DNA of 64,000 nucleotides, taken from Corinectria fuckeliana (taxonomy: Eukaryota; Ascomycota; Sordariomycetes; Hypocreales; Nectriaceae). The stretch covers positions 248,001 to 312,000 of the forward strand of contig WPDH01000121.1 of the NCBI GenBank assembly GCA_019137255.1. The letters are read 5' to 3'. The notes beneath the pieces were generated by a model. It was not told the origin of the DNA. It did not search any database and was given only the letters and a program-made list of their open reading frames with translations. The position numbers were made by a program, and so were the translations under genes. This document shows positions 44,570 to 55,900 of the stretch, piece by piece. The first letter of the stretch is position 1. Every line of letters starts with the position of its first letter.

Positions 44570-45182
44570 GGAGAAATAGCACGCAGCTAGGGCGCTGGCT
44601 CGACGTGTGATGGCGGTGGGATGTGAAGTGTGAAATGAAAGACGCCGGAGCAAGCGAAGTCAGAGGAAGACGAGGCTGGCCGGGCGAGCAAAAGCTCGAA
44701 GAGGGTGAGCAAGAGAGTGAGTGACGAGGGTAGAAAGACAGACAAGGGACAGGGAGAAAGAACCCGGAGAAAGGGGGGATGGCCACGCGAATGAACGGCC
44801 AAGGGAAGAAAAGTGAAGTCTCGCTGATGGTGACACCAAAGAGAGAGAGGGGGGGAGGGAGAACCGGAAGCGGAGGGGTTTTGTGTCTCGCTGTGGGTAG
44901 TGCGAGAAGTCAAGTTTTCCGCCTTGGCTCAGATGGAGAAGTGAAGTGATGAAGCGACTGGCTGGGTTGGCTGACCGGTGGAATAAGTAGCTGTGCAGGC
45001 AGCTGGCTGACAGCTGGCGGAGGACCGTCGGCAGCCGTGCTTTTCATTCACCACACAGCACACCAGAACACGTCTCGAGGGTCCACTATAGCGCTCTGGC
45101 AGTGTTCTGTCTGGGATGAATCATCCAAACAAGATGGAGGCGGTCTGTAAGGAAGAGATACCGATGCGATGGTCGTGGAGCA

Positions 45183-45215
45183 GTCGAGACGAGACGAGCC
45201 GAGTCGAGTCGAGTC
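45183..45215. repeat. degenerate pentanucleotide GAGAC/GAGTC repeat
   Basis: Successive CGAGA, CGAGC and CGAGT units (GACGAGACGAG, then CCGAGTCGAGTCGAGTC). Non-coding. Confidence 0.8.
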
Positions 45216-46972
45216 CTGGTGGTAGAGCCACGAGAGAGTTCCTCTGCCGACGGGATCGAGAGCGGGAGTAACCTTGGGCAGATCGTATGCCGTGACTGAT
45301 CAGTCGCCGCCTACCCTCGCCTTCACAGGAGGCCAGCACGGTCTAAACAGGGGGTTGGTCACGGTGACACCGCTGATGACGGAGGGGCGCGAATTCCGGA
45401 GAAAAGGGGACATATCCCCAAGCCTGACTCGAGGAGATGCGGCCAAAAGCATTCACTATTGTTGCCTTGGGTTGAGCATATCGCCATCGTGGATGGAGGC
45501 ACCTGGCCGGGCTAATCTACCTAGTACTCCGGATAGCTGCAGAGAACAGAGGTTCGAGCACCACCAACCGCCGTCGCCCGTTCCGTTGTTTCTCGTTATG
45601 CAGGCTTCCGTGACCCCGGATCTCGGTGAACCATCCCTACACACGAAGAAACTCCATGGGCCGAGCGGGAGAATGCCTTCTTTCAACTCAACCGGCAGCA
45701 TCCAACACGTGTTATCCCTCAACTCTCAACCTTGGACTCCTTTCTCACAAGTTCCGAGTAGGCCGACCAACCAGCGCGGAGCCACGCCGAGATCTTGAGA
45801 GGGAGCAACCATGGCTTAAGCTCGTCGCAGATGTTACACGAGCTGCACGCCCTGGGTCATGCACGCGAGACCTTGTCTTTCGCGAGGGCCAGCACGAGTT
45901 GTGGCTGGCGGATCGATGCATTCGACATGCAGGAGAGCTGCCGCTGGCCGGAATTGGAAATGGGCGGCTGAAAGAACGCACCGGGGGATTTCTGAACACA
46001 GCGTTCCCTGATGACGGAGGTCGCATAGTCGTGGTGAATTAGGTGTTCGTCCGGACAAGTAGATCGAAGCTGTTTCTCAACTTTCTGTTCTGAGCGCTCC
46101 CGTTCAGAGAACAAGAGGACACGGTATCTTGAACGAGGCTTTAGGTACACTGTTACGATACAGCAATTAAGATACTTACGTACCTCCTCAAGCAGGTCGT
46201 GAACATGAGACTTGGAGCCTGCATACTAACGGGCGGGACTCCCAAGCCAGCATTTCGTCTCCGCTACCCTCACGAACACCCCGAGCCTCGACGACGAACA
46301 CATGCCTACCATCCATCTTTAGAAGAGAACATAAGGGCTTGCTTGTGCTACACTGCCCTCGGTCGGTCCCCACAAGCCCCTCACCCTCACGAGGCCGGGC
46401 TGCGATGCTCAAAAGGGGGACATGGCCGAGCATTGTTCGCTGCCCGCATGCAAGCCACGCGAACGAGTTTTCTGTACCTAAGTACCTAGGAAATCTCAGT
46501 GGGTGTTTCTACCCAAGTACTTACCTACTCAGCGAGTTCAGTTTGGAGTTTGCGCCAGACTTAGAGACTTGCGGTTTGACCTATGACGAGATTAACCGTC
46601 GAGCTGAAGAGCAGGTGAGAGAAGGGTGAGAACAGTCTGAGACGAGTGAGAAAAAGGAGCTAGACTATTCCTAAGTAGGTACGAGTACCTGCGTGATGCA
46701 GAGGTACTGGATGTGTGTATCCTGAATCTCCTGTCTTCTTCCCCTCCCGTTTGCGCTCCGTGTTCCAGGTACACATCTCTGTCTCTCGCCTCGGGACTAT
46801 CAACTCGCATAAGAGTCAGCAACCTAGGAGTGACCGTCTCCTCTTCTGGATCTCTCCCACTGGGCTTAAACGGCTTAATTCTCTCTTTCTTCTTTCTTCT
46901 GTTTGACTGATCGCTCCGCCACCCCGAACGCGGACTTGGTGTAGCAGGTGTTCGGCAGTGTGCGACACCTGG

Positions 46973-47002
46973 CAGCTCCAGCTCCAGCTCCAGCTCCAGC
47001 TC
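46973..47002. repeat. (CAGCTC)5 hexanucleotide repeat
   Basis: Five perfect copies of CAGCTC about 430 bp upstream of the start codon at 47432. The unit contains overlapping AGCT sites. Confidence 0.95.
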
Positions 47003-47431
47003 ACTGCAAAACAGGAGCGAAAGCTGAGCCGAAGGTGATGAATCACTGACCGAAGACACATACGCCTTGGGCTTTAAGGCTCGCTTTCGTCCACCGCGCT
47101 ACCTCGGCCTTTTTCTCATCCTTCATCTCACTCACTCACTCCACCACCTACTTCCTTCACCCCTTCCTTCAACCTCTTCGCGATCCGGGATTTCAGCTCA
47201 CCAGCTGCGTCTGAAATCCTAGCTCGTGAAGTGCTACCCGAATTTTGATCCTTTTCTTTTAATTACCCTCTTGCACATTTCTTTTTTTTTTTGGTCGTCG
47301 CTCTCGTCGCCATCGCGGTGGGCAGCTCAACCGACTACTCGCACTCAGCCTCGCGACACCTTCGCGAATTGCGCAGACAACGACTTTTGCATCACAGATC
47401 TGAAACACACAGAACGCGCTGAAATCTCGTC

Positions 47432-49315
47432 ATGTTTGACGTCATCTGGACCGACCCGGACCGGGAGCTGGTCGGCGAACACCGCGCCAAGAAGGAGAAG
47501 AGACGGGAGCTGCAGCAGGTCGTGAACAAGGACAAGTCCATTTCCTCACGGAGCTCCATGTCGGCGCGAAGCTCACGATCGTCCACCGACTCTCCCTTTG
47601 GCTTTCTGAGATCCCGCGCCTTCAAGCAGTCCATCTCGGACAAGTCCAACTCCAAGACCAAGTCGACCGTTTCCACGGGCTTGCTGACCCCCAGCATTCT
47701 CTCCTCGCGGTCGCCTCTGTCGACGAATTCTGACGCTGAAAGCTATCGTCACTCCCACTCAGCTCTAGCTGATGTCTCTTCCGTCTACTCGCAGCCTGAT
47801 CTGGCTGTTCCTGACAAGAAATCCCCGACGGGACCGGATCAAGCCCAGGTCGCTCATACACTGGGGCCTTCCTCCCATGCCACCGAGCGTACTGAGATTT
47901 CCTGGAAGCCTCTGTCCCCGAACACGAACAGACGCGATCTCTTATCCGAGGTTGTGGTTTCTTCCGAGCCCGGCATCGACCAGCCCATGACGCCGCCGAG
48001 TTCACCGAGAAACAGGTAAGTCACCTTTATGGATTCACCTGGCCGAATGGTGAGCCGGCGCTGACTTCAACTTAGAAACATGCCGATTCCGCTCCTCAGA
48101 TCAGACTCGTCCGTCTCCTTGATCCCTGGCCTCAGGCTCCCGGCTCAGCCTCAGGCTCCGCCCCTTCTCACCTTTAAGCCTAATAACCCGGACTTTTGGC
48201 GCCCGCCAGAGGAATGGGATTGCGCTTCGACCGAGGCCCGAATCGCGGAACTAGAAAACTCGATCAGCGAGATGCAGATCGGCGAAAGAAACACGAGCTT
48301 GGAGTCTTGCTCTGACCTTGACATACTCCAGAGGGAAGTCAGGCGAATGGCTGCTGCTAGCCCCGAGGTCGTCCTGTCGCGACTGAAGGAGGTTTGGAGC
48401 ACGACGGAGGATGAAAGCCTGCACCAGGAACTCGAGATGGAGAAGAAGCGGTGGATGCTGTCGACTCTGTACCATCTCGACTTCGTACCGAAGCGTAAGA
48501 ATCCTCATTCTTTAGTCGAAACTGCGCCGGCAGGCGCTCAGAAGGTGCTGGCCTTGTATGAATCTCACGGTATGTATCCTGCGTCGGTGCTCCTCTTGAG
48601 GTCTACTAACTTCCTTTTAGCAACGGCTTCATACCTCGCAGCACTTCACCCGGACAAGAAAGTCTACCACATGTCAGCTATGCCGCTCTCGCACATGCAG
48701 TTTCCCAACATTCATCCGGTCTTCGTCCCTTCTGTCTCTCCGTCGATGTTTCCGCTGGCGCCACAACTTTTTGAAAATGTCTACTCACTCTCAATGCCCT
48801 CAATTTGCTCTTCGCCGGACATTCCCGGCGTTCTGAAGAATATCTGCAAGTCTTTGAAACAAGGAGGCTCTCTGCAGCTGACACTAATCGACCCTTTGCC
48901 ATGTGCCGGAACTCTTGGGCACCGCATGCGAGCATGGCTGGAGGAGCATCTGCTTCTCAATCTGGAGAGGCACTTCCGATGCATGAACCCAAGCAAGCTA
49001 TTCCCAGACTGGCTCGGAGATGCGTCCCTGCGCGGACGGGGCAGCACCCTGACGGTGGCCAAGTTCTTCGCGATCCCAACTAGCGTGCGGCATCCGGAGG
49101 GTGACAGCGACCCGTTCGTGGACCGGGCGCGCAGCGGCAGGGAGGTCAAGGCCGAGCTACGAAGCCTCGTGGGCCGGATGCTCTGGATGGAGGTCTGGGG
49201 CGCCTACGTCACGGCGGACAAGTGGTGGTGGGAGGAAGAGGCGTGCGTGGAGGAGTGCTTGGAGCTGGGGACGTTTTGGGAATACAAGATGATCGAGGGC
49301 GTCAAAGACAGCTGA
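47432..49315 (+). CDS. methyltransferase-like protein with disordered N terminus
   Basis: Exons 47432-48015, 48076-48569 and 48621-49315 give 590 aa. The second intron (48570-48620) is 51 nt, free of stops and in frame, but has a GTATGT donor, a CTAAC branch site and a TTTTAG acceptor, so I treat it as spliced. The first 200 or so residues are Ser/Lys-rich and disordered. A conserved-looking helical part follows (PDFWRPPEEWDC and onward). The C-terminal half resembles a Rossmann methyltransferase: FENVYSLSMPSICSSPDIPGVLKNICKSLKQGGSLQLTLIDPLP is like motifs III-V, followed by LGHRMRAWLEEHLLLNLERHF. A clear SAM-binding GxGxG motif I is missing, so activity is doubtful. Biological role unknown. 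Confidence 0.75.
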
Positions 49316-51512
49316 GGATGGGACAACGTACAGAGAGAGGGAGAGAGGAGCTTGGGAGGCAAGACACGCTCCTAGACACGAAGCTGTCCTCACACACTAT
49401 ATAGGGGGCTGCAGGAGGGAGGACTCGGAGGACAGGATGACATCTGGGAGGGCTTTTTCTTTTTCTTTTTTCTGCCGGAGAGGGGCGTTGGGGTCCCTTC
49501 TTTTTTTCTTTTTCCTGGCTTTCTTTTTTCTGGCTTTCTACTTTTCGGCCTTTTCTTTCTCGAGAGGGAGGGATGGAAAGGCGTTGCGACGTTTGCTTTT
49601 CAACGAAATACCCAAGACGGCATAGGATGGGTGTTGCTTGGCCTTGAGTTGGCCCGAGGAGATAGCAAGGAACCCAACGATGAAGGGGGCCGTCATGAAT
49701 GAGTAATGATTAACTATACTGTACAAGAGAGTGATGGATATCTGCTATGATATCCAGCTTTTACCTTTGCCGGCTTTGACATCGAGACGACTGAAAGTGA
49801 GAGCACAAGTGCAGCATGAGGAGAGGGGGGAACTTGAAGAAAGTCCCACTTGCAGCCTCTCTGTATGCACACGCACCTCGGGCATTCCGCAGAGCGTTGG
49901 TTGTAAGTAAGGCGCTCGAAGACAAACAAGAGCTCGTGAGCCGAGGATGCTGCTCGGGATGGCTTCACGTTAGGCACCCCGGTAGCATCAACAAAGCCAC
50001 AACACTCCCCCGCATCTAGATAAAACATGGCGCCATGGCATTCTCAGATTATCGCCGAGTGGCAAGGGACCAACCACCCCGGACCGGACCCTTGTCTGAT
50101 TTTCTCTCCGCATCCGCAACAGGGGACTACCCTGGGGCGGTCAGGCCATGCCGTGGCGTGAAGAGCAAAGAATCACGGCAAAAATATCAATCCCAAAGTG
50201 GCTGTTTCGGTGTTCCGATAATCATCATCCTTCCTGCTCGCCCACCAGCTTTCAGTCCGACTGTCGTCCACACATGACAAGCCCCAGAACCTATAAGTAA
50301 AGCACAGATACGAACAGCATAAGGCCACTGCATCTAGAAATTTCATCTGGGATCTCATCTCTTCTGCTGTTCCCGAAGCAAACGTCAAAAAGGGCCCCAA
50401 CAACGGCCCACAAAACCCCCGGGTTTTCCCCAGACATTTTTCGAGTTCTCTATGTAGTCTAGTCTAGGCGTCTCCGGAGTCAACCCGCACGTCCACTTTC
50501 AAGATGCCAATCTACTTCAGCGAAGACAGCATCCACCCCCCCCCCCCCCCCTTCTTAATGGTGAACAAACACAGCCATTTCAAACAGAATACCTTCCATG
50601 CTATAGATACTTGCTCTGCGTGCTCCTTTTCTCCTAATCTGATCCAATCATGCCGCCTCCCGGACGAGCGGCAACCCACCCCCCTCAAACGCCATCACCA
50701 TGTGACGCCGCAGACATTTGCATGGCATGACACCCTCCCTCCCCCTTTCGCACTAACGTAGACTGAGGCTCTCCTCCCACTTACCATCTGCGTGATTTTC
50801 CAACGGCGGCACTGGGTGCGCGCCATATTCCAGTAACATGTGCGTAGTAGTTTCCCATCAGGCCATGTCACATTGAGTGCGTGTCTGCACCGCGTGGCTG
50901 TCTGGGATGCGTCAACTTTCAAGGCGAAGAAGCAACAGGGAGAGGACGGTCCGGGTGCGAGTGTTGATTAAAAGCAACGCAGAACGAGGGTTCCATAAGA
51001 CCTCGATTCGACTTTTCGATCAACAATAATCAACAACTAATTGCAAGTCTGAGAAGTCGTATAGATATAATACTACACATGTGCATCGTCTCCGAGTCTG
51101 TTCAAAACACGCCTTCAGTATGCAGTCGCTGCTCACACCGGATCTTCTAATCTTCTTCTGTACACAAATATTCCCGCCCCTGCTCAATACTACCTGTATC
51201 AAAATGTCCCTTTGGGCTCCGGTCCTTCTTTCGACACACGTCTATTCCTGTTTAGCCTCATATCCCCAATCGAAAACTGTCCTTTATCCATCTCCTTATC
51301 CCAAGTCCAAAACAAACCCCTTGACGCTCAAACCGGGGTATACATCTCTTGCTGCGTAAAAACTAGGCACGAATTCAAGTATGGGAGCCACCCCGTAGCG
51401 TCGCTTTCCTACTTTCCTAGACACGATTTGTTTCCAAAAGGTTGCCAGGAACTCGCATTAATGAGTGAGAAAAAAAGAAGCAAGGCTGACGCTGCGATTA
51501 AGCCCTCCCAAC
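49316..51512. other. convergent gene-free region
   Basis: Lies between the 3' ends of the methyltransferase-like and GPCR genes. No supported gene in 2.2 kb. T-rich tracts at 49450-49560 may be 3' UTR of the former. A run of 16 C lies at 50536-50551. Confidence 0.5.
50536..50551. repeat. homopolymer run of 16 C
   Basis: Poly-C tract in intergenic DNA, a likely length-variable or sequencing-difficult site. Confidence 0.9.
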
Positions 51513-52978
51513 TTATGCCACTAATTGGTGGCTGTCATCGGAGTTTGGCCGGCTATTAGCCAACTCCGTCATGCTTTCTGTCTCGTACGTCTTGTTCGAC
51601 CGGCTCACAGTCCGGAACTGGGTGATGCTGTGTCGGTGGTGTTGATGTTGATGTTGATGGTGATGATCGTTTGTCATGCCTCCTACTAGCTCCTTCACGT
51701 CCGGCCGGCGTCCCAAGCGCAGGTCCGTCGCCAAGTTCTTTACCGCACTCCACGATGTCACCGTGTAAATGATGGCGTTCCAAAACCCCTGCAATGGCAA
51801 TACCAACGCACTCATGAATTCCAGGGGTATCGACGCCGTCTTAGTGTGGAAGACCGAATACACGCGATTTGCGCTTGATGGGATCCAAGTGATGAGGATT
51901 GCTGTGAAGAAGAGGAGGGCGCACTTGGTGTATGACCACGCCGCGTTGTTGAGCTCTCTATTGCGTCTCCGTGCAGGGTTGGCAGTTCGCTGCATTGTCG
52001 GTTCCTGGCTTTTGCTATGCGGAGGCTGCGGTTGGATGGGCATCACAGTGTCTCCAACGTCCGCCGCGTGTGTGTCGGCTGAAATGGTTACCGAGTAGGC
52101 TCCGTTTGAGGCTTCCGGGGAGTTAACGTCGGGCGCCCGGCGGCCGATGGGCTGCAGTTGTAGACCATTTGTCTGATCTATCACTTCCGTCGTCACTGAT
52201 ACCTCCGTGGTCTTGACGGTCGTAAGTGCGTCGCCGAGCGACGTTAGGTCCCGGTCGGTCGAGCTGAAATTACCGAGTTCCCTTCGTTTAAGGTAGATGG
52301 TGTGACCGGCACGGATGTAGACGAAAAAGGTTACGAAGATGACGACCCTTGCTCCGTTAGTATTGATTTCAGCTCCTCACGCCGGGCAACTCACCAGATG
52401 GGCCCGTAAAAGGTGGCGATGCGCCAAATATCCCACTCGGGGGCTACCCAGCACCACAGTGTCGCATCGCCATACATCCTTTCTCCATTCTTGTTCTTGA
52501 TGAATATGTAGACAAAGGCTGGGACAAAAGGAATCCCGTAACAGCAGATTAGGTAGGGGATCTCCATCCTCCGTAGCCTCCGAGCATCAAACTTGAAGTA
52601 AAAGGTCAAATACACATTGATGGCCATAGTCAGGGTCCAAAACGCATCTGCCGGCATGAACCTGAATCGTGTTAGGGGCCTTCGACGCAACAATCGGGAC
52701 GAGGTAGCGCACATTTGGATCAAGAAGGCCTGAAACTGGCAGCCGACCGAGTTCGGGGAGTCGATGTACTGCCTTGACATCATCGTACCGACATTGGTCA
52801 TCATATTGCCGAAGGAGGCATAGAAGACGAGGCGGTTGATGGGTTTGTGGAACGCCTTGGACGAGACAAACGTGCCGATGACGAACAAGGAGCCAACGAG
52901 GGAGAATACTGAACAGACGCGCTCGACGATACTGAGGGCATTCAGCTGCGACTTTGTGAGGTGCCCTGACGTCGCCAT
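51513..52978 (-). CDS. cAMP-receptor-like G protein-coupled receptor
   Basis: Minus-strand exons 52713-52978, 52395-52661 and 51513-52347 give 455 aa. Seven hydrophobic spans are visible: IVERVCSVFSLVGSLFVIG, INRLVFYASFGNMMTNVG, FMPADAFWTLTMAINVYLTF, IPYLICCYGIPFVPAFVYI, WRIATFYGPIWVVIFVTFF, CALLFFTAILITWIPSSANR and FMSALVLPLQGFWNAIIY. The pattern FxxPADAFWTLTMAINVY and the WIPSSANR/GFWNAIIY end match the Dictyostelium cAR-like/fungal cAMP-receptor-like class (Neurospora GPR-1 to GPR-3). The third cytoplasmic loop is long. The tail holds a His/Gln run (HHHQHQHQHHRHS). The ligand is unknown in fungi; such receptors signal through heterotrimeric G proteins in development and nutrient sensing. 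The ATG at 52978 is the only one in its open frame. Confidence 0.9.
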
Positions 52979-55900
52979 GGTGCCGGTATTGATGGCGAGA
53001 TGATGGAGGCGAATGTAATGTTGGGCCGCAGCTAGAGATATCGAGACCCGAGGTAGTCGTGGGGTCAGAGAGCGCGTGGCGGAGTCTCTCACCGAGGTAT
53101 GGCCATTTCTCGAAAGACTCGAGTCTGTTGGATCATAGGTACGAGTCCAAAGGGGAGCTTTGGACGAATTGCGTTGGGAGAGGTAGGTGGTGGTCGTAGA
53201 TGAGTGATGATATGTGCCCACAACAGGCAAGCCAAGGTTAACAAGCAACGGAAGGGGCGTTCTGATGACGTGCAAGGCAGACAGAAAGATGGCGAGGCTC
53301 TGTTGCTGCTTTATGAGCGGATGCGAAAGGGAAAAGCAACGCCAGGGGACGAAGGTGTATGAAATAGAGAGTATGTTGTGATTGGCCCTGGAGCGCCGAT
53401 GGTGATCAATGCATGGCAAGGAGAGGCCATGGAGGGTGACGATGACCAGCGGGGGGAAGGGCTAGATTCCAGTACCAGTCGATTTGTTGGCAAGGAAGCT
53501 GCCAAGACGAATACCAAGACCCCAAGGCGGGACCGGCAGAAGGGAATAAACGGTATAGAGAGGTAGGAAGATGGTTCGAGGAACACTCCAAATGGGACGA
53601 GGAGACAGTGGAAAGGGAAGCGATAGCAGGGCGTATGCATGGAGTAGTCTCTTCTGACCCCGACAAGAGAGGAGGAGCCTGAGCGCCTGGATGCCGTTGA
53701 ACTCAACCAGGGGCGAAGGCGAAGGCGGGCGTGCGTCGGAGTGCTAGTATACTAGGGTCTCATTGCTAGACTGGGGGACTGGACGGCGGGAAGATGACCG
53801 ACGGTTGAGATGGGACTGGGACAAGGTCAAGCCGTTAGAACGTGGCTGGTGTAGATCATGTTCCTGGGTCTTCTTCTCAAACCAGGCTCAGACTACGGCT
53901 CGATGGCATATGATGGATGGGGAAGTGAGAGTTGGGAGACAGAGGGTGGGTACATGTAGATGTCGATGGATGATTGCATAGAAGAGAAGTGTCAAAGCCC
54001 AACCGCTGGACAAGAGCCCGTCTGTTCATCGACCTGGGCATCTACAGCGGAAGCCAACGGGACCATTGGACAGAGTCACATCTGTAGGGACTTGTTCAGC
54101 ACCATCATCTCGCAGGGATCCCGCATAAGCCAGCAAGCCAGCAAGTCTGGGGAGCGGCTTGCTGGTTCGAGGGCGCGCCCAACAGAGCACAGAGAGATGA
54201 GTCTGTGCTGCACTTGGGGGACCAGTTGCCAGTTTTCCAGGGCAGGAGGATGTCGCCTCGGCGGCGAGACAGGGATCGTGGGTTTGGGCGAGGGCGAATC
54301 ATGGGTTCGTGGAAAGGGTGTACGTAGCGATGGCTGCAGGTATCTGGCACATGTAAACAGCGTCAGCTAGCGGCGAAGGGGTGGACAATTAGCATGCAAT
54401 GCAGGTCTGGTGCGTTGATGAGTGCAGTGTTAGTGTAGAGGAGAAGAGAGTCGAGTGGGCGAGCGTGAGCGTGGAGTTCAGTCAAGCTATGGGGTTGGTC
54501 AGTATCGACGTCAACATCAGCACCAAGACCAGCATCAGCACCAGCATCACCATCGTGGCCAGTACCCCGGAAGAAGCCCTAGCCTCAGCTCTGGGAACCC
54601 TAGATCTGCTGGTGAACCGCCCAACGAGAAGCGTGGCGTCTTCACGAGGCAACTCGACCTGACAATCGCGAGTCTGTGCCTCACTAAATCGCCGCGATGC
54701 CGCAATCTGCCAGTGCAGTATCCGCAGTGTTGATAGCGATCGCGCTCTCCCCCTCGCCAGAAACATGTCTAAGAAAAAGAGCGCATCTACTTTGTACTAC
54801 TGAACGTTGTGAGTCAGGTGCTTGCTTGACGTACTCTTAGATTCTCCCAAGTGCCTACGCGCTAGATGCACCCATTTCTCTAATTGTCTCTGACTCTTTG
54901 TCTGGATTACCTAAGTTAGGGAATTGCTCTTTTCTTCAGCTCTTCTAGAATGTCTCATTAACGCCCGTTTCAACATCGAGCTGGTAATCACACGGCCCAA
55001 CAAATCTTGGTGCACCCGAGGACAATTGCCCACTTAAGTGCGGCAGAGGACGAAGGGTCCGGGGTAAAATCCTGGCACGCAGGTCCAACGGGGCTTTTGT
55101 TACTGACATGGAGGGGCTTGAATTGCGCGGTAATGAACACTGGGGGCCGCGATGCTGAATGGCAGCGGCATCGATCTACTCGGGAAACCTGCGAGGAATG
55201 CTTCGTTCGAGTTCATACGGATACCAACCGACTAGATTGGCGGTCAAAGGACTCCCTCAGACCCCTGCAGTGCGCGTAAGTTGAGGGAGCCGATGCCACT
55301 TTGCACGAGAGGTCTGTGAGGATCAAGGAAGAAGGGACGGTGAGTTGGCCACCGTCCACAACAGCAACGAAGTTTAGCTGTCTCCGGAATGATTGGTTAC
55401 CCGACGATGCTGCACACTGCGCGAGGGTCGGATGAAGCCTCCTTCTGCAGCTGCAACAATCTAACTAAATTACCAGCCAATCCACCCTCATCTTTCCATT
55501 TATCTGCATGCAATCCGCTTTGCCCCAATCATTCAATAGCAACACAGTCAGGGTTGTTGATCCCTCACATCCATCCGTCCACCAAGTGCTTCACGGCATC
55601 CCTCGCTTCATGGATCCGTGGCGTCCTGCAACAAGGGTATATCTTGGTGCTGGGCCGATGCCCATGAAATGTTCATTCTGAGGTTTCTCCTGCAACAATG
55701 GCCGACCTTGGGGCCATTCCCCATCTTCTCCTAGTGCGACGCTGATGGCAGACATATCTAGCCTACTACGTATAGTTTGGGGAAGTTCTTCACCCTGGGC
55801 ACATGATGCCTTTTCCAGTTCCCCCGATGACTGCGTCGGCGTCCAGTCTGCTACTTTTCAGTACTCCAGTACTCCCGTCAAAGCATGCGTACCTGGTTTA

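Larger units (their letters stand above)
44570..47431. other. divergent gene-free region, purine permease and methyltransferase-like genes
   Basis: A 2.9 kb upstream region shared by two outward-facing genes. ORFs here are short and overlapping, with none recognised. Contents include GAGTCGA-type repeats at 45183-45215, TACCTA/TAGGTA motifs near 46480-46530 and 46670-46690, a CAGCTC hexamer repeat at 46973-47002, and a C/T-rich leader from about 47100 to 47340. Confidence 0.5.

Noticed and set aside
52979..53419. Upstream extension of the GPCR frame
   Set aside because: It opens at TTG with no ATG before 52978, and the sequence is C/T-biased leader without conserved features.
54160..54180. 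GGTTCGAGG sequence resembling a tRNA B-box
   Set aside because: Flanks do not form tRNA stems and no A-box lies at the right distance.
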